64,000 bases of DNA, taken from Mimachlamys varia. Taxonomy: Eukaryota > Mollusca > Bivalvia > Pectinida > Pectinidae. The stretch spans positions 31,246,229-31,310,228 of the forward strand of contig OX392533.1 in NCBI GenBank assembly GCA_947623455.1, read 5' to 3'. The notes below the pieces were generated by a model, which was not told the DNA's origin, ran no database searches, and saw nothing but the letters and a program-made list of their open reading frames with translations. Of this stretch, positions 25,123-36,849 are shown piece by piece; the first letter of the stretch is position 1, and the number at the start of each line of letters is the position of its first letter. The position numbers and the translations under genes were made by a program.

Positions 25123-25309
25123 CACAGGGACTAGGCACAGACCTATGTCACTATGAAATGATTGTCAGATAATTATAGCCATGGGAAGCCGGGTATTAAT
25201 ATTAGTACTACCCCCCCCCCCCCACCCCCCATCTACTATATTCAAGAGAGGTAAAATAATTATCTGACAATCATTTCATAGTGACATAGGTCTGTGTTTA
25301 GCCCCTGTG
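25123..25309. repeat. Inverted repeat with about 54-bp arms
   Basis: The arms at 25123-25176 and 25257-25309 pair almost fully (core ATGTCACTATGAAATGATTG) around an 80-bp loop that contains a C14 run. A foldback structure. I found no clear target duplication. Confidence 0.8.
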
Positions 25310-25741
25310 AGTACTGGATATTTGAACATGTTAAAATAATGAAATGTGAAAGGTATATTTTTTAATAAATTCACAGTGTTCACTGTGTCAGACTTTGCGC
25401 CACCACTCTGTTCGGCCAGTTTCTACGATTTAGATCAAAGGGACAATACTGAATAGCACGGCCTGTGTTTTCACCGAGAAGGAATCTGACAACAAACGAT
25501 TTGATTGGTCGTTCATGATCAATTGATATGGCGGAGCAAGGTAACGCTAAACTTCTGTGCAGTTCCCTGCAAATACGTTTCTGTGAAGTTCACACAATTT
25601 TCAAAGATTAAAGTTTAACAGACTTTTTGGTTGGACAATCTAAGGTGAACTTTTTCCTAAAAGGTAATATTTTGTTAATTAAATTTATGAAACGTCGAAT
25701 TTTACCGTTAACATCATAATTTTTTTATTGTACATCATAAT

Positions 25742-25923
25742 CAGGGACGTACATGTGAGAAGATCACTACAGATTAAATATGTTAGACTGGGTATTCTGT
25801 CGTATTGTTTTCTACTCACCGAATACAATTGATTCGAACCATACAAGTGAGCGAGTGTCTGTTTGAGAGAATTGTATTAATACGGATAAATCTGCCTAAA
25901 ACATTCTCACATATACATCCCTG
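25742..25923. mobile_element. 182-bp hAT-type MITE with perfect 8-bp target duplication
   Basis: The ends are CAGGGACGTACATGTGAGAA and the near reverse complement TTCTCACATATACATCCCTG, about 18 of 20 bases matching. The element is flanked on both sides by ATCATAAT (25734-25741 and 25924-25931). CAGGG ends plus an 8-bp duplication are diagnostic of the hAT superfamily. It is non-coding. Solo end-like motifs near 21627, 23304, 24243 and 26006 point to more family members around here. Confidence 0.9.
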
Positions 25924-26399
25924 ATCATAATAGAGAAACTTTCTATTCGTGTATTTCCATTTTCTAAAATTTCATATTTCCGGCGATTCTTGGGTACAAG
26001 GGACATACAAATGTACGTCCCTGGATAAAACATGATAAGGTAATATCACTTCAAAGATTTGTTTTTTTTTTCAGTCTTTCATTCATCTTACCACACATTT
26101 CGGCATATTAATTTATTCTGAGTCAGGATTTGATCAATGTTTCATCACAGATAAACATGTTAAGAAATTTCCTTTCTGAGAATCGAACTGAAAATATCGG
26201 TAAATTCATTGTTTGGTACCGATGAACGAGCCTACCTTTGTCAAATTGATTTAAAAACACATTTTATTTGTATAAAATATATACAATGGGATTGGGCACA
26301 AGTTTACAAACTTATATGAAGCCCTTTCGCAATAAAATTTAACAATATACATATATTTACATGATGACATTTGACAATATACATACAACGTATTTACAG

Positions 26400-27900
26400 G
26401 ATGACATGTTTAAAATGGTATGACGTCATGGCGGCCATATTGGATTTCCGACCGACCCGAAAATAACAAATCTTGGTCAGTACGAACTTATAGTCATTTT
26501 ATGAGAGTTTGTGCCGAATCTCATTGGTAGAACTTGAGACGAAGTTTAAAATGTAAAACGCGGTTTTTAATATAGAATATATAAGGGAATTTTAAAAAAT
26601 GGCGTAATACCTTAACCGGATGTGCTATCAAGACACCGAAGGTATCAATATCATCGGAATGACATACTCTATTCATCTGTAGAAACAGTTTTCAAAAATA
26701 ATAACAAATAAAAAAAATCTAAAAATAGATAAACTTTGACTTCTGCTGCGCTTTTTTTACGAGACATATTTTGTAATATTTACAGTCTACACTGATATTC
26801 ACTCGATAACCATTGTACTGCAAACCAGAGTTATTTTCCAGTAACTATACTTGAGAACGTGCAAAATTTCTATGACGTCGACAACAAGACATGTGGGCGG
26901 AGCTATGCAAATTATCCCGAAATTATCATTCACAATTGACTTGGGCGGAGCTAGCTATGGCTTATGCAAACTTCATGCTGTTACATTTATTGAACTGTTT
27001 TCACGTTTGTAAGTTTTACAATATATGTTTGCAGATGGGGCTAAATTGAACAGAAAACTTATGAACATTTACAGGAAAATACTGTAAATATAAGGATTAA
27101 CCTTTGATTTTGTTTAGTTTAATAGATCATAAATCCAATGGAGCAGTCGGTAAATTAAACGTAAACGCTTCGCGTTTACGCAATTTACCTCGTGCTGCAT
27201 TGGATTTATGATCTATTAAACTAAACAAAATCAAAGGTTAATCCTTTAATAACTTGTAGAAGAAGAAACTTTTCTCCACGTGTAATCTACAATAATATAC
27301 CTTTGAAACATCTGGACATTAAAAGGTTATTGAGATATAGCCATTTTAACATTTTAAAGTATGACGTCATAGCGGCCATCTTGGATTTTGAATCAACTTT
27401 AATATATCAAACTTAAGTCGGGACTATCCCACGATCATTTTAAACAAGTTTGAGCTGACTCCCACTGGTGGAATTTGAGAAGAAGTTTTAAATGTGAAAC
27501 GGTTTTTTATAAAGATTATGTAGGGGAAAATTCAAAATGGCGTACACCGGAAACCGCATGTGTTACAGAAAAAGTGAAAACATCATTTTGATTGTTATGA
27601 CTTTGCCTATCATCTACAAAAAGAATTATTGAAAAATGTTAAAAGAAAAAAGTTGAAATATTGGTGACCTTTGACCCAACAAAGGGCTTTTTTATTTGAC
27701 CTCTGACCTTATAACATGTAACGGAAAAAAGTTAGCCCTAGACATGATCTACATTTAATATAATCACATATCTTCTGTATAATGAATACTTTTCGAGTTA
27801 TGGCCGTTTTAAACTTTTTAAGTATGACGTCATGGCGGCCATTTTGGATTTTTTGACCTACTTAAAAAAGTTTCTGTCACCCCTTCAGTTCATGCTATAT
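26400..27900 (+). repeat. Three diverged copies of a TGACGTCATGGCGGCCAT repeat
   Basis: The motif TATGACGTCA(T)(G/A)GCGGCCAT followed by TTGGATTT occurs near 26420, 27361 and 27821. The first two copies are followed by a related stretch (TTTGAGA-GAAGTTT-AAATGT, then AAACGGTTTTT). It is a degraded dispersed repeat of unknown class, interrupted by the foldback at 27092. Confidence 0.65.
27092..27246. mobile_element. 155-bp foldback element
   Basis: Near-complete palindrome. The outer arms start AAGGATTAACCTTTGATTTT and pair with the right end over about 50 bp; a less perfect middle leads to a tight core hairpin CGTAAACG-CTTCG-CGTTTACG. It is a foldback MITE by structure. The target duplication cannot be fixed because the flanks are AT-rich. 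Confidence 0.85.
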
Positions 27901-27924
27901 AAAATGCTAAAAGTACATTGGCAT

Positions 27925-28060
27925 ACCTCTTACCGTTTTGGAGCAATTCCGGTCACAAAATTTAATGCAGAAGAAGAATAATAATAAGAAACATAACAAA
28001 AAACAATAGGTCTTTTCACCACATGGTGAAAAGCCCTAATTATATTGTTGAACTTGCCAA
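27925..28060. repeat. Repeat terminus with TTTTCACC-GGTGAAAA hairpin
   Basis: GTCTTTTCACCACATGGTG with AAAAGCC forms a short hairpin next to an AGAAGAAGAATAATAATAAG tract. I recall the combination as an end of a common bivalve repeat, but the family is not verified. Confidence 0.4.
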
Positions 28061-28499
28061 ACCAGACTGGCGAAGATCTTCTAAAACCTAAATCATCATT
28101 AACTCTCAACATTTAATGGTCAAAATTCTTTTTCTTTAAAACAATATTTGCTTTTGGTTTAACGCGGCAGTCATGTAAGTCCTGACAGAGACGATTGAAT
28201 AAAGCGTGCTTTATTATCAATGCCGTTTTCTCTGAAAACTCTAAAGCTATTTCAAAGCTCTCTCTGGAATAGAGTTTGGCATTCTTCAATTTGTAAATAA
28301 TCAAATAAAAACCAATGATTGCTATCTTAGGAAAAGGATAGTAGTCGATTACAGGCGATCATTGTGCGATTCGCAAGTCGTTTCCACAATATGATATAAA
28401 CAGCTAAGACCTTAAGGTTATTATTCACGTTATCACAGAGAATAGTTACGCTTCAAAATTGTGATGACTTGTAGAATTACATTGTAGCGGGTAATTCAG

Positions 28500-28860
28500 T
28501 TTGTCGGGTGTCCATCTAGAGTTCGGAGGGTGCCGGGCTAGAAACCCCGGTTTGGTCGCTAAATGTTTTTTTTCTGTTAAAAATTGGCAAGCTTGCAAAC
28601 TTTTCTTTAAAGCATTGGTACTACACTTAACAATAATATACCCGAACTTTGGTTGTCTGTTGAGGCGAATAAGGGGGAAGAATGTAGCGAAACCGGACTT
28701 GGTCAATCATCGGCGGCCAGGTTCGAACCCCGGCCGGGCCACTACATTGTGTCTGTCTGCTGTGTCAATATATTTATGGGGGCCGTTGTCATCAAGTGGT
28801 TAAGGCTCAAGGTAAGACATTCTGCCACTATTCTTTCACCACCGAGTCGTTGATCAATGG
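28500..28860 (+). repeat. tRNA-derived SINE-like segments
   Basis: A Pol III B-box, GGTTCGAACCCCGGC, lies at 28719-28733. A degraded one (GCTAGAAACCCCGGTTTGGT) lies about 190 bp upstream, and an A-box-like TCAAGTGGTTAAGG lies at 28792-28805. These resemble tRNA-headed SINE heads of molluscs. No full cloverleaf is present, so I do not call a tRNA gene. ORFs here are chance frames. Confidence 0.55.
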
Positions 28861-28954
28861 GCAGGTGCTTGCGAATGTTCTTCTCTACTGTCAAAATCAA
28901 TATTTACTATGAAGGTTGTTCTTTCCCATACATTACGTTCATCTACATTGGTTG

Positions 28955-29195
28955 ATTTCTTTTACGTCTTATTAACAGCCAGGGTCATTTAAGGACGGCC
29001 TCCCGGTGTATGCGATGTGGGTATGTGTGTTGAGAGCTTGTGTATTTGGGAGGCCGCGGTATGTTCGTGTAAGCCTTCTTGTGATAGTCTGGATCTTTTG
29101 CCGATTTCAAGTGTTACCACACTGAAGTATACTGCCGAAGGCCCCCAGCAGAACGCTCCGTTCGCACTGTAGTCATAGAAGAATGGTGAACGTTG
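28955..29195 (-). repeat. SINE-like repeat copy (GGACGT-tail family)
   Basis: On the minus strand it carries CGGCAGTATACTTCAGTGTG, AATCGGCAAAAGATCC, GAACATACCGCGGCCTCCC and ends AATAAGACGTAAAA. The same series occurs at 31125, 55230 and 62085 on the plus strand. It fits tRNA-derived molluscan SINEs of the V-SINE kind, but the subfamily is not confirmed. Confidence 0.75.
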
Positions 29196-29589
29196 TTGTT
29201 TCACGTTGCCGGTCTCGCTTTCGATAGTAAACATTTATTATACACATTGGGATGGAAATCACGGATAACATGGACAGATCTTTATTCTTGCAATAAACGG
29301 TAAGGAGTACAAATAGATATATGCACATACTTCTTAGAAATACTCAAAAAAGTGAATAACTTATTCCTAACTCAAAATCGTGAGTGCATTTTTAAAACAT
29401 CATTAATGAACTCTTTTTCATTTTTAGTCAGTCGAATCCGGTGATTCTGTGCGTCCGATGTTTCTTTGCATCAACAAATCGCGTTACAATATACCAGAGT
29501 CCAGGTTACGTTTTGTTATTTGGCCAACAATAGTATTACACCCTAAAATGAAGACCACAGAACAGCCTTTAACATGAATGTGAAGATGC

Positions 29590-29820
29590 TCTTCCGGGAA
29601 AAAGTTTCTAAGAAACCTAAAGAAGACACGCAAACACAAAAAAGCGAGCGACCTTCCGGAACACCTGGTCTTATTCCCTTGTACTTTTGCAAGGGTCTCC
29701 ATGTGAATCTTTCCTTTGTTCATATTTTGCCCCTGGTTTAATCGATTTTGAGTTTGGATTATGAATATGTTAACGCTTCGAATCGGTATTCTCTTATTTA
29801 TTTTTTTGCTCCTCGATTCG
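29590..29820 (+). repeat. Dispersed repeat, TTCCGGAACACCTGG to CTTCGGTATTCTC family
   Basis: The copy reads CTTCCGGAACACCTGG, AATCGATTTTGAGTTTGGAT, GTTAACGCTTCG and TATTCTCTTATTTA. Other copies are at 36850-37190 (+), 38485-38635 (-), 42555-42650 (+, partial), 47395-47640 (-) and about 61265-61375 (-, degraded). It lies just upstream of a Penelope-like remnant in the same orientation. Confidence 0.75.
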
Positions 29821-29966
29821 GTGCTCCAATCACAGAAGACATGTATTAAGATCAATTATCGAGATCGAGTACCCCACTGATAGTTCTGAAGGACTGTATT
29901 CCTCGAATAAGGTGAAGAGCTTAAATAGTAGGTATTTTTATAAAAAAACATCGTACTCTTTTATTC

Positions 29967-30600
29967 GTGTCCAACCATTCAAAGTCAGTCTTCCTGATTT
30001 GTTTGGTGTTTCTGACACGTCAGACTTTTATACAATTTCCAAATGTGGAACAAAAAATGAGACTTGCGGTATACCGATTACCGACAAGGGATACAAAAGT
30101 TACCTCACGCAAAAAGAATGCTCTTGAAAACTTGACTTGTAAAACATCCAATGTTGTGTACGGTATGGGTGTTCGCTGTGTGGTTTACTATATATCGGTG
30201 AAACAAAAGGCCAGTTACGACAGAGAATGAATGGTCATAATTCGGCAGTAAACCGGGACGAGAATCAATGTTTATATCAGCATTCCAATCTCCATGACCA
30301 TTCAATTCTATCTATGACTGCCGTATCACCCTACCATAATCCCACACTCCGTATTGTAGACAACGTGAGGAACACTACATAATAATGTCTTCTTGGCACT
30401 GCTATGTCATATGGGTGCAACGATCGTATAGATTCGGTAGGAACTTTTGTCCATTCCCGGATTCAGTCAAACATATGTAATGTCTTTGTTTGTAGCCATG
30501 GACATCGGCATTACAACAGTCCAACAGAATGCAGTGTAAATTTTGAAGACCTTGGTTGTCCATCGTGTTCGTACCACACTATATTCACTGTCTCTGACTG
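29967..30600 (+). pseudogene. Penelope-like element, broken GIY-YIG endonuclease part
   Basis: Motifs appear in order across several frames: KCGTKNETCG near 30044, a linker ending TCKTSNVVYGMG, then YIGETKGQLRQRMNGH near 30190-30235, SAVNRDENQCLYQH, SNLHDHSIL, and YGCNDRIDSVGT near 30409. The first cysteine-rich segment and the YIG-E-T-K block are typical of the GIY-YIG nuclease of Penelope-like retroelements, which nicks target DNA. Several frameshifts and stops separate the blocks, so the copy is dead. In most animal Penelope-like elements this domain follows the reverse transcriptase; here the reverse transcriptase lies downstream, at 30700-31120. Confidence 0.8.
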
Positions 30601-30639
30601 CATTAAGAACACTTATAACGTAGGTGAATAACGATATAA

Positions 30640-31122
30640 ATACATGAATGCGAGCTATCTTGGAGCATACTTTGTGAAAAACTCAACAAAAGCAAGGTTG
30701 AGGAAGATATAGTGCGTGGATTGAATTCCTCGTTGGCAAAAAATATCTTTGTTGAGTTCAGAGGAAAGATTTTCCAACAGACTGTTGGCATTGCAATGGG
30801 CACTAATTGTACCCAACTCTTGGTTGACTTGTTTTTGTTTTCATACGCAAAACCCTTGCTAAATCTTTCTATTTCACCTTCAGGTAAATCGACGATGTGT
30901 TGTCTATAAACAACAAGACTTTTGCTGACATTAGTCGATCGTATATACCCTACTGAACTTGATATAAAAGACACAACAGACTCTCCTACATCAGCTTCTT
31001 ACCTCGAACTTAACTTAAGCTATGACAAACGCGGGCAACTTACTACTAAGCTGTATGATAAACGTGACGATTTCGATTTTCCCTTTCTTGATAGCAATAT
31101 CCCTGCTTCTAAGCTCCTAATC
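30640..31122 (+). pseudogene. Penelope-like element, broken reverse transcriptase part
   Basis: Recognised blocks: NIFVEFRGKIFQQTVGIAMG and TNCTQLLVDLFLFSYA (30745-30852), the finger-palm region before the active site; FTFR-stop-IDDVLSINN (about 30869-30913), where the first residue of the catalytic YxDD box is replaced by a TAA stop; then, after a frameshift, IYPTELDIKDTTDS, SASYLELNLSYD and LTTKLYDKRDDFDF (30937-31080). The coding similarity ends at about 31120, where a SINE-like copy begins. The gene is inactive through stops and frameshifts. The reading order relative to the GIY-YIG part suggests two tandem element remnants or a domain-permuted element. Confidence 0.85.
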
Positions 31123-31124
31123 GT

Positions 31125-31425
31125 CTCCCTGCTTGACGTTCAGCATTATGGGAGTGGGGAACGACTGGTTCGCCTGTTGTCAGTATAAGGTGACCGGATG
31201 GGGTGTTCTGCTGGGGCCGTCGGCAGTATACTTCGTTGTGGTAACACTTTAAATCGGCAATTTATCCGGACTATCGCAAGACGGCTTATACGAACATACC
31301 ACAGCCTCCCAAACACACACGCTCTCAACACAAACCCACATCGCATGCACAGGGAGACCGTCCTTTAATGTTTCTGGCTGTTAATAGGACGTAAAAACAA
31401 ACAACCAACCACCAACCTGTACACA
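31125..31425 (+). repeat. SINE-like repeat copy (GGACGT-tail family)
   Basis: Starts CCCTGCTTGACGTTCAGCAT, continues GGGGTGTTCTGCTGGGG, CGGCAGTATACTTCG, AATCGGCAA and ACATACCACAGCCTCCCAA, and ends TGGCTGTTAATAGGACGTAA. It abuts the Penelope-like reverse transcriptase remnant and has truncated or replaced its 3' part. Confidence 0.85.
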
Positions 31426-31429
31426 GATC

Positions 31430-32045
31430 ATATATATGTTTACGTCGCCCGGTCCAATTACAACATTCACCTAGTTGTGAAACACAGGTAAACTGAGAGG
31501 TCCAAATAGCCAATTATAAGCGTCCAATTTTCATAACGGTCACTCGGCAACTCTTTTACAGTTTATTGTAACATTAATATAATCTCATCTCAAGTAATAT
31601 GAAGCAACTATTTTAATTTATAGTGTTTCAACAAGAGAGTTCCGTACTTTTTTATTGGTACCAGTTGGACTAAATCATGTGGGTGTGCGACGCACAGATG
31701 AACGAATGATCCTTAGATCGCCCATTTGTGTGCACCATGGGCGAACAATGTACACACGCATTTTATCGTGCGTTAGAGATTCATGACATTCTACGCTCAC
31801 CAAACGCCAGACATTTCTTGTTCCGTGAATACCCGGAGACTGAATTTGTACATACTAGTATTTTACGAAAATATTTGGTGTTCGACAAGGAAATGCACTT
31901 TTGATTTTTGCACTTCAAAACAAATGGAAAAAGTTTTATAGCATTAACGGCAAAAGCATGAATCGTCCCGAAATCAAACATCGTCTTATAAAAAAATAGA
32001 TGTTATTTTCATGCTATGCCAATATGGAGTTTGCATCTCCTGAGC
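31430..32045. other. No gene seen
   Basis: Mixed AT-rich DNA with short ORFs lacking any recognised motif. Confidence 0.4.
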
Positions 32046-32049
32046 ATAT

Positions 32050-32290
32050 GTTATTTGTGAGGCTGTGGTGTGCTCGTGTTAGCCGCTTGGATCAGTACGT
32101 CCAGAACGTTGGCCGATTTCAAGTGCTACAAGATACGCAAGTATACTGCCCATGCAGAACATCCCTTCCCCAGTCAGATGTTACTGACAAGGAGTGAACC
32201 AGTCCCTACTCCCATAATTCTGAACATCAAGCAAATAGTAGTAACTACCTGTTTTGAGACTAAAGTATGTCTTGGCTAGAAGACAGAACC
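32050..32290 (-). repeat. SINE-like repeat copy, degraded
   Basis: The minus strand shows the family series in worn form: CTGGGGAAGGGATGTTCTGC, GGCAGTATACTTGCG, TGTAGCACTTGAAATCGGCC and GAGCACACCACAGCCTCAC. Both ends are decayed. Confidence 0.7.
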
Positions 32291-32299
32291 TAAAGCCTT

Positions 32300-32780
32300 C
32301 CTAAGAGGGGCAAACGCACGACTGAAGGCCAAAGAGAGACAATTTCAATGAGTTTAGCCATACAACCCAACAGATGAGTTGTTTATTTACTGAGGGAAGT
32401 GTGATAATTGAGGAAACAATTCTGAGTACCGGAATGATGAGATTGTTCGTGTAACATACAAGTAATTGTCGCCGTTTTTAGAAAATAAAGCCATTACCAG
32501 CTTGATGAACTACCTTATAATGACAGACTACACTATTCAGTGTGGTACAAGTCTTGCCATATATTGCTTAGCTTTTCCCCTTTTGTCATTATTTAATATA
32601 TTATCTTAACTTGTGCAGCAGAACTGGACTGATGAATAGGTGACCAGGTAGCACCATTGATCAATAGAATGTCGATAATTCGGAGATTCTGGTCTAGCTG
32701 TTGTGGTTTGTTTTCTCTAGTTACGATTAGAGTCGAACGAAACAGTAAGTTTATAATTATGGCCTTGTGTTTCTTTGGTG
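32300..32780. other. No gene seen
   Basis: No motif or splice-flanked ORF recognised. Confidence 0.4.
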
Positions 32781-32786
32781 TTGCAT

Positions 32787-32868
32787 ACTTGCATAAAGAA
32801 AGGAAAGGAGCGGAATTTGACTGGTGTACTTGCATAAAGAAAGGAAAGGAGCGGAATTTGACTGGTTT
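32787..32868 (+). repeat. 41-bp perfect tandem duplication
   Basis: Two copies of ACTTGCATAAAGAAAGGAAA continuing to GCGGAATTTGACTGGT, offset by 41 bp. The short ORF across it is explained by the duplication. Confidence 0.9.
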
Positions 32869-32899
32869 GATCGTCGGTGTCTGTCAAGAGTTTGTGTAA

Positions 32900-35800
32900 T
32901 GGGGTAGGGGTTCGAACTTCTGTATGACTTGCAATTTAGTTAAGATTTAAATACAGATCCGTGTGAAAAGTACAAGAAGAGCAAAAAAACTTACACAGGC
33001 AAGAACCATTGTAGTTAATGAAAAACAAAGTTTCACGAAACAGTCGTAGCCTCAAGAGACTGGTAAATTTCAAAATTATTGGCAAGAACAAACATTGCCT
33101 TCCCTGACATTTTACTGCCATTAACACCAAATTCCTCTCCGACCCCAAGGATATAGAGTTTTGTGTGAAATTTCTGTAAAATAGTTAAGTTTGTTTTTAC
33201 TTTGTTAAATGTCCCAATCACAGCTAAGGTCATCTATGACGGCCTCGTATTGTAGAATTAATACACAATTATAGGAATAGAAGATAAAGCTCATTTATGT
33301 TATTCTTTACAACATTTTCGAACTAATATTGTCAAAGATAGCTTTCAGTGTTTCACTTTCGAATTTTATTGTTTTCGCATCTTGAATATGAATTTGATGT
33401 TTCTGTTATGGCACCATACCACATTACAATTTATTACAAAGTGTACCTTGTCATTCTATAAGTATACCCCTATCTCTTTTGCGAGTATTTACCCTACAGT
33501 GATTTTTGTTTTACATTTTCTTCCAAAGTGCCCATGCCTTTTGTAGCGCGAAAAGTCGAAATGGGGAATTTTACGACGAATGGATCTATCTAATGATAGT
33601 CTTTTTACATTTTCCTCTTGGTCGCAGAGAAGCTAGATTTTGCTATCATAGTTATTGCATGATCGTATAAGAAGACTAAACTGTGGATCTTATATTTTCT
33701 ATTCTGTTTAAAGATGACGTAACACACACACATGTGCTGCACCTTTTAAATTTGGTAATAGATACAGTAGGTCAAAAGTGAGGTAATGTCAAAGGCGACA
33801 TTTGGAAAGAAAAAGTTGTTTAGAAAGAATGGAAAATATCTTCAATTAATCATGTAAAGGGGGTAGCTGCTACTTTTTACACTCTTCTTGGGAAGCCATG
33901 TTCCCGAATAACAAGATGAATTGGCTATGTCGGAAATTCAAATTTTCAAAAGGGCCAAAGTTATTGCAAATGTTAAGTATGTTTTTGAAAAGCCTTTTCG
34001 TAAAGAATTGCAGTGAATGTGTTCTTTTCTTTTTCATATTGACAATACAAAATATATACCACGCAGTCCTTATACAACAAAACAAAACTTATTACATATG
34101 CTTCCGCTGTGCTCTCTACAAATACTGTCCATAATATACTCGATGTTTTTCGAGTTAGAATAAATACAGAACCAATACAAACTTGTACAAAGCAGGCACT
34201 GTGTTTTCACTTATATCAATTTGTAAACGTGTTTTACGGGTTTGAACACAATCAAATCGGATAAAAGGTGATTTTTTCAGTGAGTGTGCGTGTGACCGCA
34301 ATTAAATTAAATAGAACAAGTAGTGGTATTTTGGTTTTCCCAGTTTAAACAAAATTCAATCAGAAATAATTTGTTTTTTATTAGTTTGAACACAATTATT
34401 TGAATATAAAGAATACTTGCATGAATTTTACATATTTATAACAATATAATTATGCTAACTTGCAATATACAATTGGTTGTAAAGACGTTCAAACAACACT
34501 GACGTCTGTATACATACAACAGATCAAATAGCGTGTCCTTGAAATGGTTTCAGCGTTTTACGGGAGCCTGTAACCTCTGTATACAATTTCCTTTCAAACC
34601 GTGTTAAAACAGACTTGACTTTTGATGGTAACTTTCTAATCCCATTACTACGTATTTGTAAACCGTTTTTGCTGTTGAATAATCAATAGTTCTGATCTTA
34701 GAGTGAGTGTGGCCGAGCGTTCCTCAGAGACAACAGAGTTCGTGACGCTTTCCTATCAACATCCAAGTGAAAAGAGGTTATCACCCAGCACATAATGAAA
34801 GGGAGCCGTACAAACAATTCTTTTGTATGAGGGTTTGTTCGAATTCAATTGTTCTGCTGAATTAGAAATAAAAAATCAATGTTAAGTCTTCCGTATTATC
34901 TTATTTATATACCATCAAAGGGCAGACGGAGATAATACATGGCTCGGACGCTTGATTACTGGTTTAGCAATATTCAACATATCCTTAACTTAGTATAGGA
35001 ACCTAGTGATCTGCTGCGTATTGCGATCTTATTTAGCCAGGAAGTTGCACGATTTGAAAAAATCTAAGTGCTAGGTCAGGTCGATCAATCCATCAGATAT
35101 GGCCATATTGTCGTGTTGGTTAGAGACAATTGACTTTTTTATTTTTTATATTGCATGTTCGTTCCGTGTTTAAAATCAATATTTTTCCTTATGTAGATAT
35201 ATACAAAGAAGTCTTGGGATTCAATTCTCAAATCGAATGATTATCGAATCATTATTATTGAATGATTATCAAAAACTGTTAACATCAAGGTTAAAATCCT
35301 ACAAAGAAGCAAGTATGCAATTATTTATCACCCCGTTTCCAATACCATTGTGCTCCTAAACATAAACATTGATGGCGTATATATGTTTTTTTTGTTCCAG
35401 GGGGGTTTGCTTGTGTATAAAATGGAATCAAATTTCCGCTAGCCAAGAAGTTTTGGTTTGGTTTACTGTTTTTACCTCCAACTGGCAGCTAGTGTTATCG
35501 AAGGACAGCTTCCATACGTGACTGTGCATGTGTTGCTGGGGTTTGTACAAGTCTCCTTACGATAGTTCAAAGCATTTGCTGATTTAAAGCACTACCACAG
35601 TGAAGTATACTGCCAAAGACCCATCGGACGGACGGAGACCAATTAAATATACCACGCAAACGTTGGGAATTAAAACTAGAGCTTGGTACCACAAAATCAT
35701 AAGTACCACGGTATACCACGGTATTTAGGCAAATACTGCGGTACGTAGCACGGCATACGTGTACCATCTTGATTGAATGTTTAAGCTAGCTATAAAGGTA

Positions 35801-36845
35801 TCTGGCTGTTTTAGTTCTGAAGCCAATCAACAAGAGGCCTGCCATAAGTTTATCTTTGTGTTATCCTCTAATATTGATTGAGTGAAGCTATGTCGGTCGT
35901 AGGAATATGAGAATTTGCTATTATTATAAAAGTATTACCGTTACACCGCGATAAGGCCTAACTACTAAGCGAAAAGTTGCCAAATGGCCAAAATATGACG
36001 CAAGACTACGTTACTGAATCATATTGAGACACAGGAAGTATTCAAAGGAGGATCTAACTGCCCTATTGTATGTATGTTACATATTTCTTCTGTGTAGCGG
36101 TAAACGCACAAACAAAGCTTTGATTTGGTTTTGGGGCTACCCAAGAGGAAATGCCCAATTCAATAAAGTGATTATCTAGGAAACAAACTAAAACTTGGTG
36201 TTTTAGTTTGTTTTCCAGATATACATTTACTCCAAAGTTGTTTACAAGAGAGAAAAACTGAAAAAAGATGAACTGAAAGTTCCACAGTCGTGTCGGGTCG
36301 GCGTTGGATCGTAAGGGTTGTGCCAGAAGTTGAGGGAGGAATGCCAGTTCTTTCGTTCTTCACATTACATATATCAAGTCTGAAACTCGGTATGGACTTT
36401 AACGCGTTTGGTTGCAAATGTTTAATATTTATATATTGTTGTATGTTTGTTACACATTCTCACATTTGTTACAAATGCACTTTCGATGTACAGGGTTTGA
36501 TAAAACTGTATTTAGATACATTAGAAGTGTGTTTAATATTATATTGGAAAATCTGTGCCTCGTACATTTAAACTTGTAGTGAAAGGGGAGGCAACTCAAA
36601 TATAAAAGCATAAATTCTTGTTATAATTTGGTTATCTTCATTAAGTCGTTCACTTGTGTGCTTATTTCTTTCATTTTCCAAAACATGAAAATATCTAAAT
36701 ATTAGATCTTCCTTTAAATACCTGTCATGTTTAATCACGCTCAAAGTAGGATTAATCAATCATAATTATATCACGAGAACCCTATTTTGGTGGAATATAA
36801 GACATTTAAGTTTGTGTTTGCGCCACAATAAATGATGCAAGCGCA
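32900..36845. other. No gene seen; scattered repeat fragments
   Basis: Nearly 4 kb without a supportable gene. A GATGACGTAACACACACA motif near 33713 recurs near 40288 and, inverted, near 47275. A worn SINE-like fragment lies at 35540-35640 on the minus strand (series GGCAGTATACTTCACTGTGG). The ORF at 36290 has no recognised domain. Confidence 0.45.
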
Positions 36846-36849
36846 TAAC

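Noticed and set aside
24942..25172. 76-residue ORF starting MSKRIKEY
   Set aside because: It runs through a 44-bp palindrome and into the arm of an inverted repeat, with no domain recognised.
28708..28742. tRNA gene suggested by GGTTCGAACCCCGGC
   Set aside because: No matching acceptor, D or anticodon arm upstream. The B-box sits in SINE-like DNA.
28501..28803. 100-residue + strand ORF
   Set aside because: It spans two tRNA-like SINE heads in series and overlaps an equally open frame on the other strand.
36172..36571. Overlapping ORFs on both strands
   Set aside because: No recognised domain, no splice context, and the two frames shadow each other.
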